A stretch of 64,000 nt of DNA from Salinirussus salinus (GTDB taxonomy: Archaea > Halobacteriota > Halobacteria > Halobacteriales > Haloarculaceae). The stretch covers positions 707,917-771,916 of the forward strand of contig NZ_WOWO01000003.1 in NCBI RefSeq assembly GCF_009831455.1, given 5' to 3'. A program made the position numbers and the translations under genes. A model generated the notes under the pieces. It was given only the letters and a program-made list of their open reading frames with translations. It ran no database searches and had not been told where the DNA came from. Of this stretch, positions 1-8,550 are shown in pieces (the first letter of the stretch is position 1; each line of letters begins with the position of its first letter).

Positions 1-1
1 G

Positions 2-643
2 CTTGAAGAGCATAGAGAGGAGCTTCAAGCTTTCCGTGATAGGGCGAAGGACTTGGATTTCAGTATCTTTGTCGGTGAACGTCTAGATCTGGAGATCCAG
101 AATCTTGATTCTCTCCGGACACTGGTTAAGCGGTTAGACGAGTTTGTCTCTGCTATCGATGAAGATGCAGAAGCTTCGAGAGTAGCTCTTGAGATATTTG
201 ATGAGATTCAAGAGGAAGAGAAAGAGGAAACGGCAGAGCTGTTTGAGGAAGGGAGCAGGGCTACTGAGATCTTCCAGCAGATCACCGAAGAACGGTATAG
301 TAAGGTCACCTACGACAACGAACAGAATCAGCTTGAGGTTGAGAAGTCGACTGGTGAGAGCTTTACACCTGAACAGCTGAGTGATGGTACACGTGACCAG
401 CTTTACCTGTCTATCAGGGTTGCGCTCGGTGAGAAGATATTAGATGGGAATACCGGATTCTTTGTGATGGACGATGCTTTCCTGACCTCTGATTCCTCCC
501 GGCTGGAAACCCAAGTAGAGGTTGTGGAGCAGTTGGCCGAGCAAGGTTGGCAGATAATCTATCTCAGTTCGAAAGAGGATGCTATCTCGGCCTTGTCCGC
601 GAGGAGCGATAATGAAGTAATGGAACTCGCGGCTTTGGAATAA
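2..643 (+). CDS. SMC/YhaN-like ATPase, C-terminal part (5' truncated by window edge)
   Basis: The frame is open from the first bases of the window, so the gene starts upstream; a Met at base 53 is internal. The visible 213 residues are a charged, probably coiled-coil stretch followed by the C-terminal lobe of an ABC-type ATPase: an ABC signature (LSDGTRDQLYLSIR) close to that of the YhaN/RecN/SMC group, then a Walker B (FFVMDDAF) with Asp-Asp instead of Asp-Glu, and a D-loop-like SDSS. Proteins of this group act on DNA ends or chromosomes; some belong to defence operons. It is convergent with the next gene, with only two bases between the stop codons. GC content and codon use (many AGA/AGG, GTT, TTG) differ from the region after 7.1 kb. 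The family is fairly clear; the exact role is not. Confidence 0.7.
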   Translation, partial: LEEHREELQAFRDRAKDLDFSIFVGERLDLEIQNLDSLRTLVKRLDEFVSAIDEDAEASRVALEIFDEIQEEEKEETAELFEEGSRATEIFQQITEERYSKVTYDNEQNQLEVEKSTGESFTPEQLSDGTRDQLYLSIRVALGEKILDGNTGFFVMDDAFLTSDSSRLETQVEVVEQLAEQGWQIIYLSSKEDAISALSARSDNEVMELAALE

Positions 644-645
644 GA

Positions 646-1668
646 TTACAACGTGGTGAGTTTCACGTCTCGTGTTTTGCCGTTGCTGCCGCCGTAGTGG
701 TATTCTGCTTCAATCAAGTCGAGTAGTTCCAATTGTTTGAGGTAGTCGCTGAGCCGGCGTTTGGACAATGTGTTCTCGTTGTAGGTTTTACAGAGTTCTT
801 CGTATCGTGTGTAGATTTCTCCGGTTCGTATCGTGTTTTCTTCGACGTCGAGTTCCTGTACTGCCTGGTAGAGCAGACGGTGGTGTTCTGTGAACTGGTT
901 GAGGAGGTGTGCGGCGTACTTCTCGTAGGCTTTCTCCTGCACTTGCTGGACGTGGGATTCTGTGATGACTGATTCCGTGGTTTCGGCTGCGTGTTTCAGC
1001 CAGTGTAGTGCGACAGATATGTTCTGGGTAGTGGAGGTGATGTAGGTTAACGCGGCTTTCTGGAGGCTTTGGTCGACAAGTGCTTTCTGAGCTCTTTCGA
1101 CGAGGACCTGGTATGCTTCTTCTGCGGTGTAGGGTTCGAAGCTGATTCTTCTGGGTTGGAGGCTGCTGTAGGTTCGTTCCTCGATTTGTGATTCGAGTCC
1201 GGTGTGGTTGGAGGAGATGAGTACTAGATCTACGCTGTTTCGTGTTTCCATCCTGGTGAGGAAGTAGAGGAGGTCGTCACCGTCGTTCAGGAGCAGGAAG
1301 TCGATGTCGTCGAGGATTATTACGGTGTGTACGGCCTTGGTTTTCTTGACAAGTTTTCTTTGTAGGTCGGAGGTGTGGTGGCCGTCGTTGACTTCTTCGT
1401 TTAGTCCTCTGAGGATCTGTTTGAGTGCCTTGTACTGTGTGTCGTGCTGGGTGCAGGGAATGTAGCATTTCCTGTCGATTTCTTCGAGTGCAAGGTGTGT
1501 GACGTGGGTTTTGCCTGTGCCGCGGGGGCCGTGGAGAAAGAGGTTCTGTGGGGCAGAGTTCTCCGAGGTCAAGGTGTTCAACTGTTTCTGCTCTTTCTGT
1601 CGGTTGTATAGGGTTTCAGGCAGGTAGTTTGGTTGCAGTGGTGTCGGGTCTTTCAGTGGTTCTGGCAT
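646..1668 (-). CDS. Orc1/Cdc6-type AAA+ ATPase with winged helix
   Basis: About 340 residues. Walker A is GPRGTGKTH (residues 62-70 counted from an upstream GTG at 1713), Walker B is VIILDDID, and a sensor-1-like LISSN follows. The last 80 residues look like a winged-helix DNA-binding domain, so the order AAA+ then wHTH matches archaeal Orc1/Cdc6, which bind origins and load MCM. I prefer the ATG at 1668 because the family usually starts just before the YLPE.LYNR segment; the GTG at 1713 would add 15 basic residues. The protein is divergent and sits in a low-GC island, so it may serve a mobile element rather than a chromosomal origin, or may be an AAA+ protein of a defence system. The ATPase assignment is firm, the replication role moderate. 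Confidence 0.7.
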   Translation of the reverse strand: MPEPLKDPTPLQPNYLPETLYNRQKEQKQLNTLTSENSAPQNLFLHGPRGTGKTHVTHLALEEIDRKCYIPCTQHDTQYKALKQILRGLNEEVNDGHHTSDLQRKLVKKTKAVHTVIILDDIDFLLLNDGDDLLYFLTRMETRNSVDLVLISSNHTGLESQIEERTYSSLQPRRISFEPYTAEEAYQVLVERAQKALVDQSLQKAALTYITSTTQNISVALHWLKHAAETTESVITESHVQQVQEKAYEKYAAHLLNQFTEHHRLLYQAVQELDVEENTIRTGEIYTRYEELCKTYNENTLSKRRLSDYLKQLELLDLIEAEYHYGGSNGKTRDVKLTTL

Positions 1669-1835
1669 AGATGATTTTCTTCGAGGAAAGGGGTTACACG
1701 GTTTTACTGGCACCCAGGTTCGGATGCCGCTTGGTTGAGAACTGCGGCCTTGCTAGTTTTAATTCAGGTCCGGAGGTTTCCGCGGAATGATCCGGATTCT
1801 TTCTTAATACCTGAGGGGTCTAACACGTACCCGTT

Positions 1836-1925
1836 ATGAAGAACTGCGTGAGAGACGATGGCCACGAGCTTGTGAAAGAGGAGCAGAAAGCGGGCAGGTG
1901 TATTTACTGCGGTGAACGGTTGTGA
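1836..1925 (+). CDS. 29-residue zinc-ribbon-like microprotein
   Basis: The ATG at 1836 opens a 29-codon frame with two cysteine groups: one Cys near the start, then a C-x2-C knuckle (CIYC) near the end. A TATA-like TCTTAATA lies about 30 bases upstream, which fits a leaderless haloarchaeal transcript. The stop codon overlaps the GTG of the next gene (GTGA), suggesting translational coupling. Such tiny Cys-rich proteins are common in haloarchaea, but nothing identifies the function. The coding call rests on the overlap, promoter spacing and CxxC. Confidence 0.45.
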   Translation: MKNCVRDDGHELVKEEQKAGRCIYCGERL

Positions 1926-2209
1926 CTTCGGTGTCCCGGCGGTTCGATCCTACGGATTTCACGAAGAACAATCCGTCTACAGATATCAAGTCGCTGCAAG
2001 GCAGGACGACAGCTAAACCCTACACACGATCCAACTACTGGCATAGGCAACACGACCGATACGAGTGCTCTGATACTGGTCTCTCCAAGTGGATAAACGG
2101 GCAGACCTTCCAGTGCCTGAATTGTAGCAATAGCATCTGTTGGTACCGTTATCCTAGTGGAGACGGTTTGCCGGAGTGGTTCAAGAACCCTGGTAATCCG
2201 AGCAAGTGA
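1922..2209 (+). CDS. Small hypothetical protein with Cys pair
   Basis: 95 residues from a GTG that overlaps the stop of the preceding microprotein by four bases. It is basic and rich in Asn, Tyr and Trp, with three Cys in the second half (ECSD, then CLNC), possibly a rudimentary zinc site. No known domain was recognised. The coupled start and the position between two genes on the same strand support it as real, but no function can be assigned. Confidence 0.45.
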   Translation: MTSVSRRFDPTDFTKNNPSTDIKSLQGRTTAKPYTRSNYWHRQHDRYECSDTGLSKWINGQTFQCLNCSNSICWYRYPSGDGLPEWFKNPGNPSK

Positions 2210-2277
2210 AACGCCTCCCCTGATCCGGTTTTTGAAACTACCTGTTACAGGTTAGATGATACGAGGCGAAGCCAGCA

Positions 2278-3075
2278 GTGTTCCAAGAATCAACGAGCAG
2301 CGGCGGGATTCTACGTTCGGAAACATACCTGACAACGAACTACGAACCGGATGAACCGGTAGGTCGAGAGACCGAGATCAACAGGATTGCTGACGCTGTC
2401 CGGCCTTTGACGAGGAGAAAGACTCCGGAGAACCTGTTGGTGTACGGCCCGGCCGGAGTCGGGAAGACGACCTGTGTGAAGCACGTTTTCGACCGGTTAG
2501 AGACAGAGGCCGGTGCAGAATCCGTGTACATCAATGCCTGGCAGTACAACTCCCGCTCCTCACTTCTGACCGAGTTACTGATCCAGCTCGGGTATCCTGC
2601 GCCTCGGAAAGGCAAACCCGTAGATGAACTACTTTCCAAGCTTCGGGAATGGCTAGACAAAAACCGTGGAGTAGCTGTAGCCATCGACGAGTTCGACCAG
2701 CTAGAGGAGAAGACGGAGATCATCTACGACCTGCAAATGCTGAATCAGGAAGCGGAGAACTCGCTTGGCCTCGTGATGGTTTCCAACCGGCCTCCCTCCA
2801 AGGTCCACCTGGATCCACGGAGCCAATCACGGTTGAACTGCCAGACACTCCAGTTCAACTCCTACAACGCACCGCAGCTCGAAAAGATACTGTCGAAACG
2901 GGTAGAGCAAGCATTCAAGCCCGGAACCGTACCCGACGACGTCCTCGAAGAGATCGCGGAACGGGTGGCAGAGAACAGCGGGGACTGTCGAGAAGCACTG
3001 GAGAAACTATTGAGGGGTGGGCGGGAAGCGGATCAAGATGGATTGTCAGAGCTTCGGTTAGATTCGAGTAAATGA
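2278..3075 (+). CDS. Short Orc1/Cdc6-like AAA+ ATPase lacking the winged helix
   Basis: 265 residues from a GTG at 2278. It has the N-terminal layout of Orc1/Cdc6 (NYEPDEPVGRETEI), Walker A GPAGVGKTT (57-65), Walker B IDEFD (136-140) and a sensor-1-like MVSN. The protein ends shortly after the AAA+ lid, so the C-terminal winged helix of full-length Orc1/Cdc6 (usually 380-420 residues) is missing, with no sign of it downstream. It may be a helper ATPase or an evolved fragment. It is convergent with the giant NTPase gene, three bases apart. AAA+ family membership is solid; a role in origin recognition is doubtful without the DNA-binding domain. Confidence 0.7.
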   Translation: MFQESTSSGGILRSETYLTTNYEPDEPVGRETEINRIADAVRPLTRRKTPENLLVYGPAGVGKTTCVKHVFDRLETEAGAESVYINAWQYNSRSSLLTELLIQLGYPAPRKGKPVDELLSKLREWLDKNRGVAVAIDEFDQLEEKTEIIYDLQMLNQEAENSLGLVMVSNRPPSKVHLDPRSQSRLNCQTLQFNSYNAPQLEKILSKRVEQAFKPGTVPDDVLEEIAERVAENSGDCREALEKLLRGGREADQDGLSELRLDSSK

Positions 3076-3078
3076 ATA

Positions 3079-6000
3079 CTAGAAGTCTTTGAACCGGTTT
3101 TCGCGTTGTTCTACGTCTTTGAGTAGGTAGTCTTCTGCTTCTTCCGCAAACCTGTGGATAGAAGACGAGAGTGAAGAGTCTCGTTGCCAGTTTCTCACCA
3201 TCTCCAATTCGTCTTCTTTCATATCCACGCCCATACTTGGTGTCGTCAGAGGATCTGAGGAGAGCCCGGTGAGGATCTCGTTTTTGACGGTTTCAGAGCT
3301 GTTGATGTCGTCAACTCCTTCTGTGATGATTATGAGGTAGATCTCTTCGATGTCTTCTGTGACTGGGTACTGTCTAACGTACCAGATGATATGCATCAGC
3401 TCGTCCTCGGAACAGTCCGGTATCTCTTGTGTGAGTCTTTCTGCGAGGTCTGCTGTAGGGAAGCAACGGGTTAGGGCAGAGAATCCTATTGGGTTGTAGT
3501 AGTCGGCGTCGAGGATACGGCTGGCGACTTCATCTACGGCATTACTGTACCCCTCGGCCTGTGTCATCCTTTCGGTATCTACATCTATGTGAGCCGGAAG
3601 GATCGAGGTTCCTGTGTGCCCGTTTTCCAGTCGCTGGAGGCAGAAGTCGACGAACTGTTCCGGGTCTCGTTCAGCGACTTCTTCGATTGCGAGCTTAAGG
3701 CCGTGAGGTTCATTGGCAAAGTTTTCTCTGTCTTCTGCGTAGTCCAGTACCTCTTTTAGAATATCCTCGCCCACTTCTTGTGAATCGTCTTTGTGTAATG
3801 GAAGGGGCTGGAGTACGGCTTTGATCGACCGAGGTTCAAGTGATTCTGCGCCTTGCAGAAGGGTGAGGAGGACGTTTTCTGTCCATTCTTGGTGGTCTTC
3901 CCAGTATCCGTGTACTACTTGACTGAGGCCGGACACAAGTTCTGGAGGTATCTCGGATCTATCTTCCAGTAGTTCGTTGACGTTTTCTTTGGCGAAGTCC
4001 AGGTCTTGGGTGGCTAAGGCACTGAGTCCTGCGGATATCAGGTTGAACCTCTCTTCTTCGGTGTACTGTTCTACAAGTTCTTTTCCCTTCTCTGGGTCAG
4101 TGGAGCAGATCCCCACGAGGATCTGTGGTTTACACGAATCGAGCCCTTGGGCATCGGCTTCGAGAAGTTTTTCTCCATATTCAGGTCGCTCGTCTGCCAG
4201 GACTCTGAAGAACTGGTGGAAGGATGTGTTCGTGAGCTCTGAGACGATATTTGAGAAGTCGGATGGTTCGAGTTCTTCTTCGTCCAGGTCTTCCGCGAAA
4301 CTACGGATCTCGGCTTCCCGTTCTTCCATCTTCGTAGGAGGGTTGTACCTCATATTCTGGAGTAGCCGGAATCTCTCGTTCTCCGCTAACGCCTCTTCGA
4401 GTTCTTGGACTTCGGATTCGATGCCGAGTTCTTTTGCGTTTTCGCGGTCAGCTAACTTGCTCAGGGTATCGATACACTGCAAGTCTTGGTCCTGTGAGAC
4501 GTATTCTGAGGCGAATTCGAGAATCCGGACTAGTTCGTCGTTGCTGATAACTTCTTGATGTTTGCCGTGGTGTCTGGCCTGTGAGTTCTCGAAGCTCACC
4601 AGTTTCTTCGCAGCCTTTCTCCTTAATTCGGGGTGAGGGTCTTCCCAGATAATCTCGATAAGATGTTCGACGGCTTGCTTCCGTAGCTCAATCCGTGGTT
4701 CCGTCATTCGTAGGTCTCCTTGCCAAGACCGCATCTTGGAGTGATCGACCGGATCAACGGAGAAGTCGTGTATCTCTATCTTAGAGGTTTCACCTATGAT
4801 GTCAAGGAGGTCAAGCCGGAGCTCTTTCTCGATTTCTTCGTTGAGAAAGTTTTCCCCGATCACTTTCAAGATCTTTTGCTGTGCGGCAGGTGATCTACGG
4901 AGACCGGGTCGCATCGCCTGCTTGAGCTTCTGTTCTACGCTTTCGGTTCGAAGCTGTGACTGTGATGGATAGTCTACTGCGATCCGGAGCAACCAGACTG
5001 CCGCCTCTTCCGGTTCCCCCTGTAGAGCGTTGGAAAGTAGGTCGATAGATTCGATTATGAAGTCTCCGGCTGGGGATGCCGTGTACATCGAACTCCTAAT
5101 TAACGGTTCGTCTTCCTGGTCCTCCGGCAGTTCTTCCCGGAACGATTTTTTGAATAGTTCGATAGCGTGGTGTGGATACACTGAGCCCAGAACCTTGAAT
5201 CTGCGAAGGAGTTTCACCCTTTCTGCGAAGCCATATTCACTTAGCTGCTCTAATTCTGAATCCAAGGCCTCTCGAATGGTTCTCCGAGCGTCCCTACAGT
5301 CGTATCGTCGATGGATTACAGCTAACTGGTTGATCTGGTTCTTCCCTGTGAACTCGCTGAAATTCTCGTAGATTTTGTCTTTATAGTCTCGTGGAGAATC
5401 CGAGAAGAAACTGTCATAGACTATGTATTCTTGTAGCGCATCCGGTTGGATGGTAAGGGTTCCACCGCGTTCGGTAACCATTCCGATGTGCTCAGTCAGC
5501 GTTTCTCGAAGGTTTTCCTCCGTTGTACTGTCGATGTTTAGTACATCTCGGAATCGCTGTATCTGCTCATCGTTGTTAGTATCGAGTTCTCCAACTGCTG
5601 CAAGGTATTTTACGTAGGTTTCCAGGTCTTGCGAGTCTCCAACGGTATCCAGTCGCTGGATATCTTTGAGGACGTCCTCGAATACCTCCTCTAACACTTC
5701 ATCCTGCGCCATAGAGTCGGCTTGTTCTCCTCTAGAGCGTTGTTCAGCGAGGAGATGTGCGTAGAGAGGGATGCCTTCACTGATCGCTGTAATCCGCTCA
5801 AGCGTAGATGGATCAGTGATTCCATAGTACTCCTGCAAGACTTGATGTACGTCGTCAGTATCTAGCCTAGGGAGCTCGACTATGTCTGTTTCAACACCTC
5901 TTAGCCGGTTTCCGTGGCTTTGTAATGTAGAGGTGAAGTGTGATCTCTCCGCGAAAATCAGTTTGAGTCGGGGCTGATGCTGATCCACCAGGTCGAATAA

Positions 6001-6837
6001 ACGCCTTATCTGACCCGTATTTCGCGCATCGTCAACGAAAAGAATTGTATTTCGTTCCTCCAGGTCGAGGTCTTCAAGACCATCGTCGATGTTTCCGGCG
6101 TCGATATCTGTCCAGTAAACTTGCCAGTTCGGGTGTTCAGTTTCTAAAAGTAGACTACCTTCGACCGCGAGACGTGTCTTCCCGATTCCAGCACGTCCAG
6201 CGAGTATGAGTACGTCTTCATCGGCTTCTGCAAAGTCTCGGACTTTGTCCAGTTCCTCTTCACGTCCGAAGAGGGGGAGATCATATCGGTTGGCGGGGTC
6301 CTCACCATCGAGTTCCTTCTCAAATCTCTGGTGGATCGGTTGAAAAATATCGTACCCTTTGTCTGTTGGAATCCTTGCCTCGATCTCTTGGATCCCACGC
6401 AGGATCTCTTCCTGGCCTTCGTCCAGATCCTCGGAGTACTGGTGGATCCGCTGTAAATAAATCGTGCGTAGCTTGTTACCTATCTCCTGATCCTGGCTAA
6501 TTTCAATCTCCAACTTATTCAGAAACTCTAGAATTAGTTCTTCTGGAGGTGCTTCTACTTCTTCACCAAGCAGATCGTCTTCGAATGAACTGGCGATGTC
6601 TTCAGGCGTGATCAAATTGTTTCCGTCGTCGAACTCTTCTACAAGCTCGATAACCTCGTCTTTCTGGAAAATATGTATGAAAACGTCGGAGTCCAGTCCC
6701 TCGTGGTTCTCGGCTACCTGAGATGCCGCGTTCTCGACCGCTTCGTTCAGGAAGTGCATCTGTTTTCCTTTACTGTAGACATAGTTCGCCGTGGAGGAAG
6801 CGAGGATACTTGCTCCGATAGAGACTGGTTCAACCAT
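3079..6837 (-). CDS. Large STAND-type NTPase, candidate antiviral sensor
   Basis: 1252 residues. The first 25 residues are small and hydrophobic (IGASILASSTANYVY), as at the start of many bacterial NACHT/STAND proteins; residues about 30-175 form an acidic helical domain of unknown function. Then comes a signal-transduction NTPase core: P-loop GRAGIGKTR (214-222), Walker B TILFVDDA (264-271), a sensor-like FAERSH (295-300) and the STAND-type GxP region (SEGIPLYAH, 353-361). The remaining 850 residues are leucine-rich helical repeats of TPR/HEAT character, the usual ligand-sensing part. No catalytic effector such as a nuclease, TIR or protease was recognised. In bacteria such proteins sense phage components and trigger cell death. 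The architecture is clear; the defence role is inferred. Confidence 0.65.
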   Translation of the reverse strand: MVEPVSIGASILASSTANYVYSKGKQMHFLNEAVENAASQVAENHEGLDSDVFIHIFQKDEVIELVEEFDDGNNLITPEDIASSFEDDLLGEEVEAPPEELILEFLNKLEIEISQDQEIGNKLRTIYLQRIHQYSEDLDEGQEEILRGIQEIEARIPTDKGYDIFQPIHQRFEKELDGEDPANRYDLPLFGREEELDKVRDFAEADEDVLILAGRAGIGKTRLAVEGSLLLETEHPNWQVYWTDIDAGNIDDGLEDLDLEERNTILFVDDARNTGQIRRLFDLVDQHQPRLKLIFAERSHFTSTLQSHGNRLRGVETDIVELPRLDTDDVHQVLQEYYGITDPSTLERITAISEGIPLYAHLLAEQRSRGEQADSMAQDEVLEEVFEDVLKDIQRLDTVGDSQDLETYVKYLAAVGELDTNNDEQIQRFRDVLNIDSTTEENLRETLTEHIGMVTERGGTLTIQPDALQEYIVYDSFFSDSPRDYKDKIYENFSEFTGKNQINQLAVIHRRYDCRDARRTIREALDSELEQLSEYGFAERVKLLRRFKVLGSVYPHHAIELFKKSFREELPEDQEDEPLIRSSMYTASPAGDFIIESIDLLSNALQGEPEEAAVWLLRIAVDYPSQSQLRTESVEQKLKQAMRPGLRRSPAAQQKILKVIGENFLNEEIEKELRLDLLDIIGETSKIEIHDFSVDPVDHSKMRSWQGDLRMTEPRIELRKQAVEHLIEIIWEDPHPELRRKAAKKLVSFENSQARHHGKHQEVISNDELVRILEFASEYVSQDQDLQCIDTLSKLADRENAKELGIESEVQELEEALAENERFRLLQNMRYNPPTKMEEREAEIRSFAEDLDEEELEPSDFSNIVSELTNTSFHQFFRVLADERPEYGEKLLEADAQGLDSCKPQILVGICSTDPEKGKELVEQYTEEERFNLISAGLSALATQDLDFAKENVNELLEDRSEIPPELVSGLSQVVHGYWEDHQEWTENVLLTLLQGAESLEPRSIKAVLQPLPLHKDDSQEVGEDILKEVLDYAEDRENFANEPHGLKLAIEEVAERDPEQFVDFCLQRLENGHTGTSILPAHIDVDTERMTQAEGYSNAVDEVASRILDADYYNPIGFSALTRCFPTADLAERLTQEIPDCSEDELMHIIWYVRQYPVTEDIEEIYLIIITEGVDDINSSETVKNEILTGLSSDPLTTPSMGVDMKEDELEMVRNWQRDSSLSSSIHRFAEEAEDYLLKDVEQRENRFKDF

Positions 6838-6847
6838 AGTCGGGGGT

Positions 6848-7045
6848 ATGGATGTGAGTGATTTAACAGTGGGGCTCAGTCGGGTTTACCCTCACAGGTT
6901 GGATCAGTATGTAGCTAGTAGCGTGTATCAGGCCGAAAGACTGCTTGCCCGGTGTTTCAAGGAGGTGCGCGATAATACTAAGTTGACGAAGAGACCGGCC
7001 AGCTACCGGGAATACAGCAAAGTCCAAGACGGCGACGTGGTCTGA
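6848..7045 (+). CDS. Small hypothetical protein divergent from the STAND gene
   Basis: 65 residues from ATG 6848, starting 10 bases beyond the start codon of the STAND NTPase on the opposite strand. An in-frame Met at 6791 would overlap that gene and is less likely. The product is basic, with helical segments (YQAERLLARCFKEV), and has no recognised domain. It could be a remnant of a gene next to the element boundary at 7130. Low confidence. Confidence 0.25.
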   Translation: MDVSDLTVGLSRVYPHRLDQYVASSVYQAERLLARCFKEVRDNTKLTKRPASYREYSKVQDGDVV

Positions 7046-7129
7046 AATACAGAGAGAATACGTGTCGTCTGAAGACGGTCAAAATGCCGTTTTCAGGCCA
7101 CGAAACATATCAACGTCTTGGTAAGGACG

Positions 7130-7159
7130 AGAGCCCGGGTTCAAATCCCGGCCTAGGCT
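7130..7159 (+). tRNA. tRNA 3'-end fragment (possible att site)
   Basis: A perfect T-arm (stem CCGGG, loop TTCAAAT, stem CCCGG, 7135-7151) is followed by a seven-base acceptor half CCTAGGC and a T in the discriminator position. No matching 5' acceptor (GCCTAGG) lies in the preceding 90 bases, so this is not a complete tRNA. U at position 73 is typical of tRNA-Cys, which makes tRNA-Cys the best guess. Integrative elements commonly leave such 3' fragments at one end, and this one sits at the right edge of the low-GC island. Confidence 0.6.
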
Positions 7160-7340
7160 TGCGCGTCCTATTCTCAGGAGGTTTACCGTCTTTACCGTGA
7201 TCCACAACGTTCAGTGTTGAAAGGCTACCCGACAGTGCTGGCCGGTCGGAACGGCAACTTCCAGTGGGTCGATGTGAGCAGAATCGCGTGAACGACGAGC
7301 CGTCTAATGGTCACAATCGCGTCAGAAATCAAAACTCCGG

Positions 7341-7408
7341 GATAGCGGTTCAAAACCGACAAGCGACTTGCTCCCGGTTTTACTGGCCGTGATAGCGGAT
7401 CAAAACCT
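7341..7408. repeat. Pair of 18-bp near-identical direct repeats
   Basis: The segment GATAGCGG-T-TCAAAACC starts at 7341 and returns at 7391 as GATAGCGG-A-TCAAAACC, 50 bases apart. The copies lie between the tRNA fragment and the IS630-type element and probably belong to a decayed element or a regulatory region. Confidence 0.5.
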
Positions 7409-7504
7409 CGGTCCAGAGTCCGCAAGTAATGCCAAATCGGAGTTTTGAAAACCGATCGGGGTCGGGTTCACCATCGCCACGATGCTCTCGAGCTATAGCA
7501 GACG

Positions 7505-7996
7505 TTAGAAATAATTGCTCACTTTTGGAAGCGAAAGTTGATCGAGAGAAGTATCGATCGCGGTGGTCAGTTGCTCAAGCGAGTCGAAGAACCGGTTGCT
7601 GAGGGCGTTTTGGAGTTGTCGCCAGCACTCTTCGACAGGGTTGAGTTCCGGCGAATACGCTGGCAACGTGACGAAGGCGAGGTCGTCACGGGCCGCCAGG
7701 TCCGTGACGGCCGACGCCTGGAAGTACGGCGCTCCGTCCAGCACGACGATCAAGTCTTCTTCGAATTCTTCGCATAATGCGAGAATGAAATGTTTTGCGT
7801 GATCGGCGGTGACGTATTCGGTAAATCGGGAGAAAAAGCAGTCACCGTTTTCGGTGACTGCGCCAAGTAGACACGTCCAGTCTCGTTGGCCTGACAGTTC
7901 GACGGTCGGCCGCGCGCCGCGCGGAAACCACGCGGCACGCGGCTCGACCTGCACCGATTTCTTGGTTTGGTCGATGCAGACTACTTTGGCGTCCAT
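7505..7996 (-). CDS. IS630-type transposase, catalytic part (orfB)
   Basis: The DDE catalytic domain of an IS630/Tc1-mariner transposase: first Asp in CIDQTK, second in VVLDGAPYF, Glu in the signature PELNPVEECW. The frame is open upstream to 8182, but the homologous part joins orfA at an A7 run at 8007-8013. The first ATG (7996) lies just after that run, so alone it would give 163 residues without the DNA-binding region. It is most likely expressed as a -1 frameshift fusion with orfA, giving about 330 residues, the usual family length. Confidence 0.75.
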   Translation of the reverse strand: MDAKVVCIDQTKKSVQVEPRAAWFPRGARPTVELSGQRDWTCLLGAVTENGDCFFSRFTEYVTADHAKHFILALCEEFEEDLIVVLDGAPYFQASAVTDLAARDDLAFVTLPAYSPELNPVEECWRQLQNALSNRFFDSLEQLTTAIDTSLDQLSLPKVSNYF

Positions 7997-8505
7997 CTCC
8001 GCTCGCTTTTTTTGATCTCGTCGTGGAACTCCGCTTTGTCGGATTCCTCGGCTTCGGCGGCTGTACGACGCGGTTTTTGATAACTCAATCCAGCTTCTTT
8101 CAGCAACCGCCGACAACTCGGATAGGAGTACTCGACGCCGTAGGATTCTTCGAGAAACTCCTGAACGAGCGCCGGCGTCCACGCCGGCGCGTCGATCTCG
8201 ACTTCTTCGGGTGGTTCGTGAACGGCCTGTTCGAACTCTTCTTGCTGTGATTCTGAAAGCTTTCGTTTTCTCCCGGATCGATGAGCATCAGAGACGGCTT
8301 GCTCAAGCGGTTCGTCCGTATCAAGTCGCATCAGCCAGCTGTAGATCGTTCTTCGACCGGTGTCGTGCCACTCTGCGAGTTCGGTCTGCGTCACGCCGTT
8401 CTTGTACGCGATCGCCGCTAACAACCGTTGTGTCGGCTTGTTTCCCTCAACCTTGTCGAGGGCGTCTTGGAGTTCTTCGACGGAGATCTCGTCGAGATGG
8501 TCCAT
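7981..8505 (-). CDS. IS630-type transposase, DNA-binding part (orfA)
   Basis: 174 residues with an N-terminal helix-turn-helix (TQTELAEWHDTGRRTIYSWL) and a second winged-helix segment (TPALVQEFLEESYGVEYSY), the standard DNA-binding front of IS630 transposases. The ORF ends soon after a run of seven A at 8007-8013 on the coding strand. A one-base backward slip there continues directly into the catalytic part, so the two frames form one split transposase. A simple mutation is also possible, but the slippery sequence is exactly at the junction. Confidence 0.75.
   Translation of the reverse strand: MDHLDEISVEELQDALDKVEGNKPTQRLLAAIAYKNGVTQTELAEWHDTGRRTIYSWLMRLDTDEPLEQAVSDAHRSGRKRKLSESQQEEFEQAVHEPPEEVEIDAPAWTPALVQEFLEESYGVEYSYPSCRRLLKEAGLSYQKPRRTAAEAEESDKAEFHDEIKKSERRWTPK
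8007..8013 (-). promoter_or_regulatory. Probable -1 frameshift site (A7)
   Basis: On the minus strand the codons read ATC AAA AAA AGC in orfA. Slipping back one base on the A7 run gives AAA AAG CGA and enters orfB. Runs of this kind are known programmed frameshift sites in several IS families. Confidence 0.55.
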
Positions 8506-8550
8506 TAATCACAGTAACAATCTCTGAGCGGAAAGTTCTAACGGATACTA

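Larger units (their letters stand above)
7046..7488. other. Non-coding stretch between island end and IS nest
   Basis: No convincing gene. It contains the tRNA 3' fragment, a pair of 18-base direct repeats at 7341 and 7391 that differ at two positions, and inverted repeats of an AAAACTCC / GGAGTTTT core near 7330 and 7440. Short minus-strand frames here do not resemble known proteins. The repeats suggest debris of a mobile element. Confidence 0.5.

Noticed and set aside
7085..7159. Complete tRNA gene
   Set aside because: The T-arm and acceptor 3' half are present, but no 5' acceptor, D-arm or anticodon arm can be built upstream.
7225..7425. 66-residue minus-strand frame between tRNA fragment and IS
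   Set aside because: No start context, no homology, and it runs through the direct repeats.
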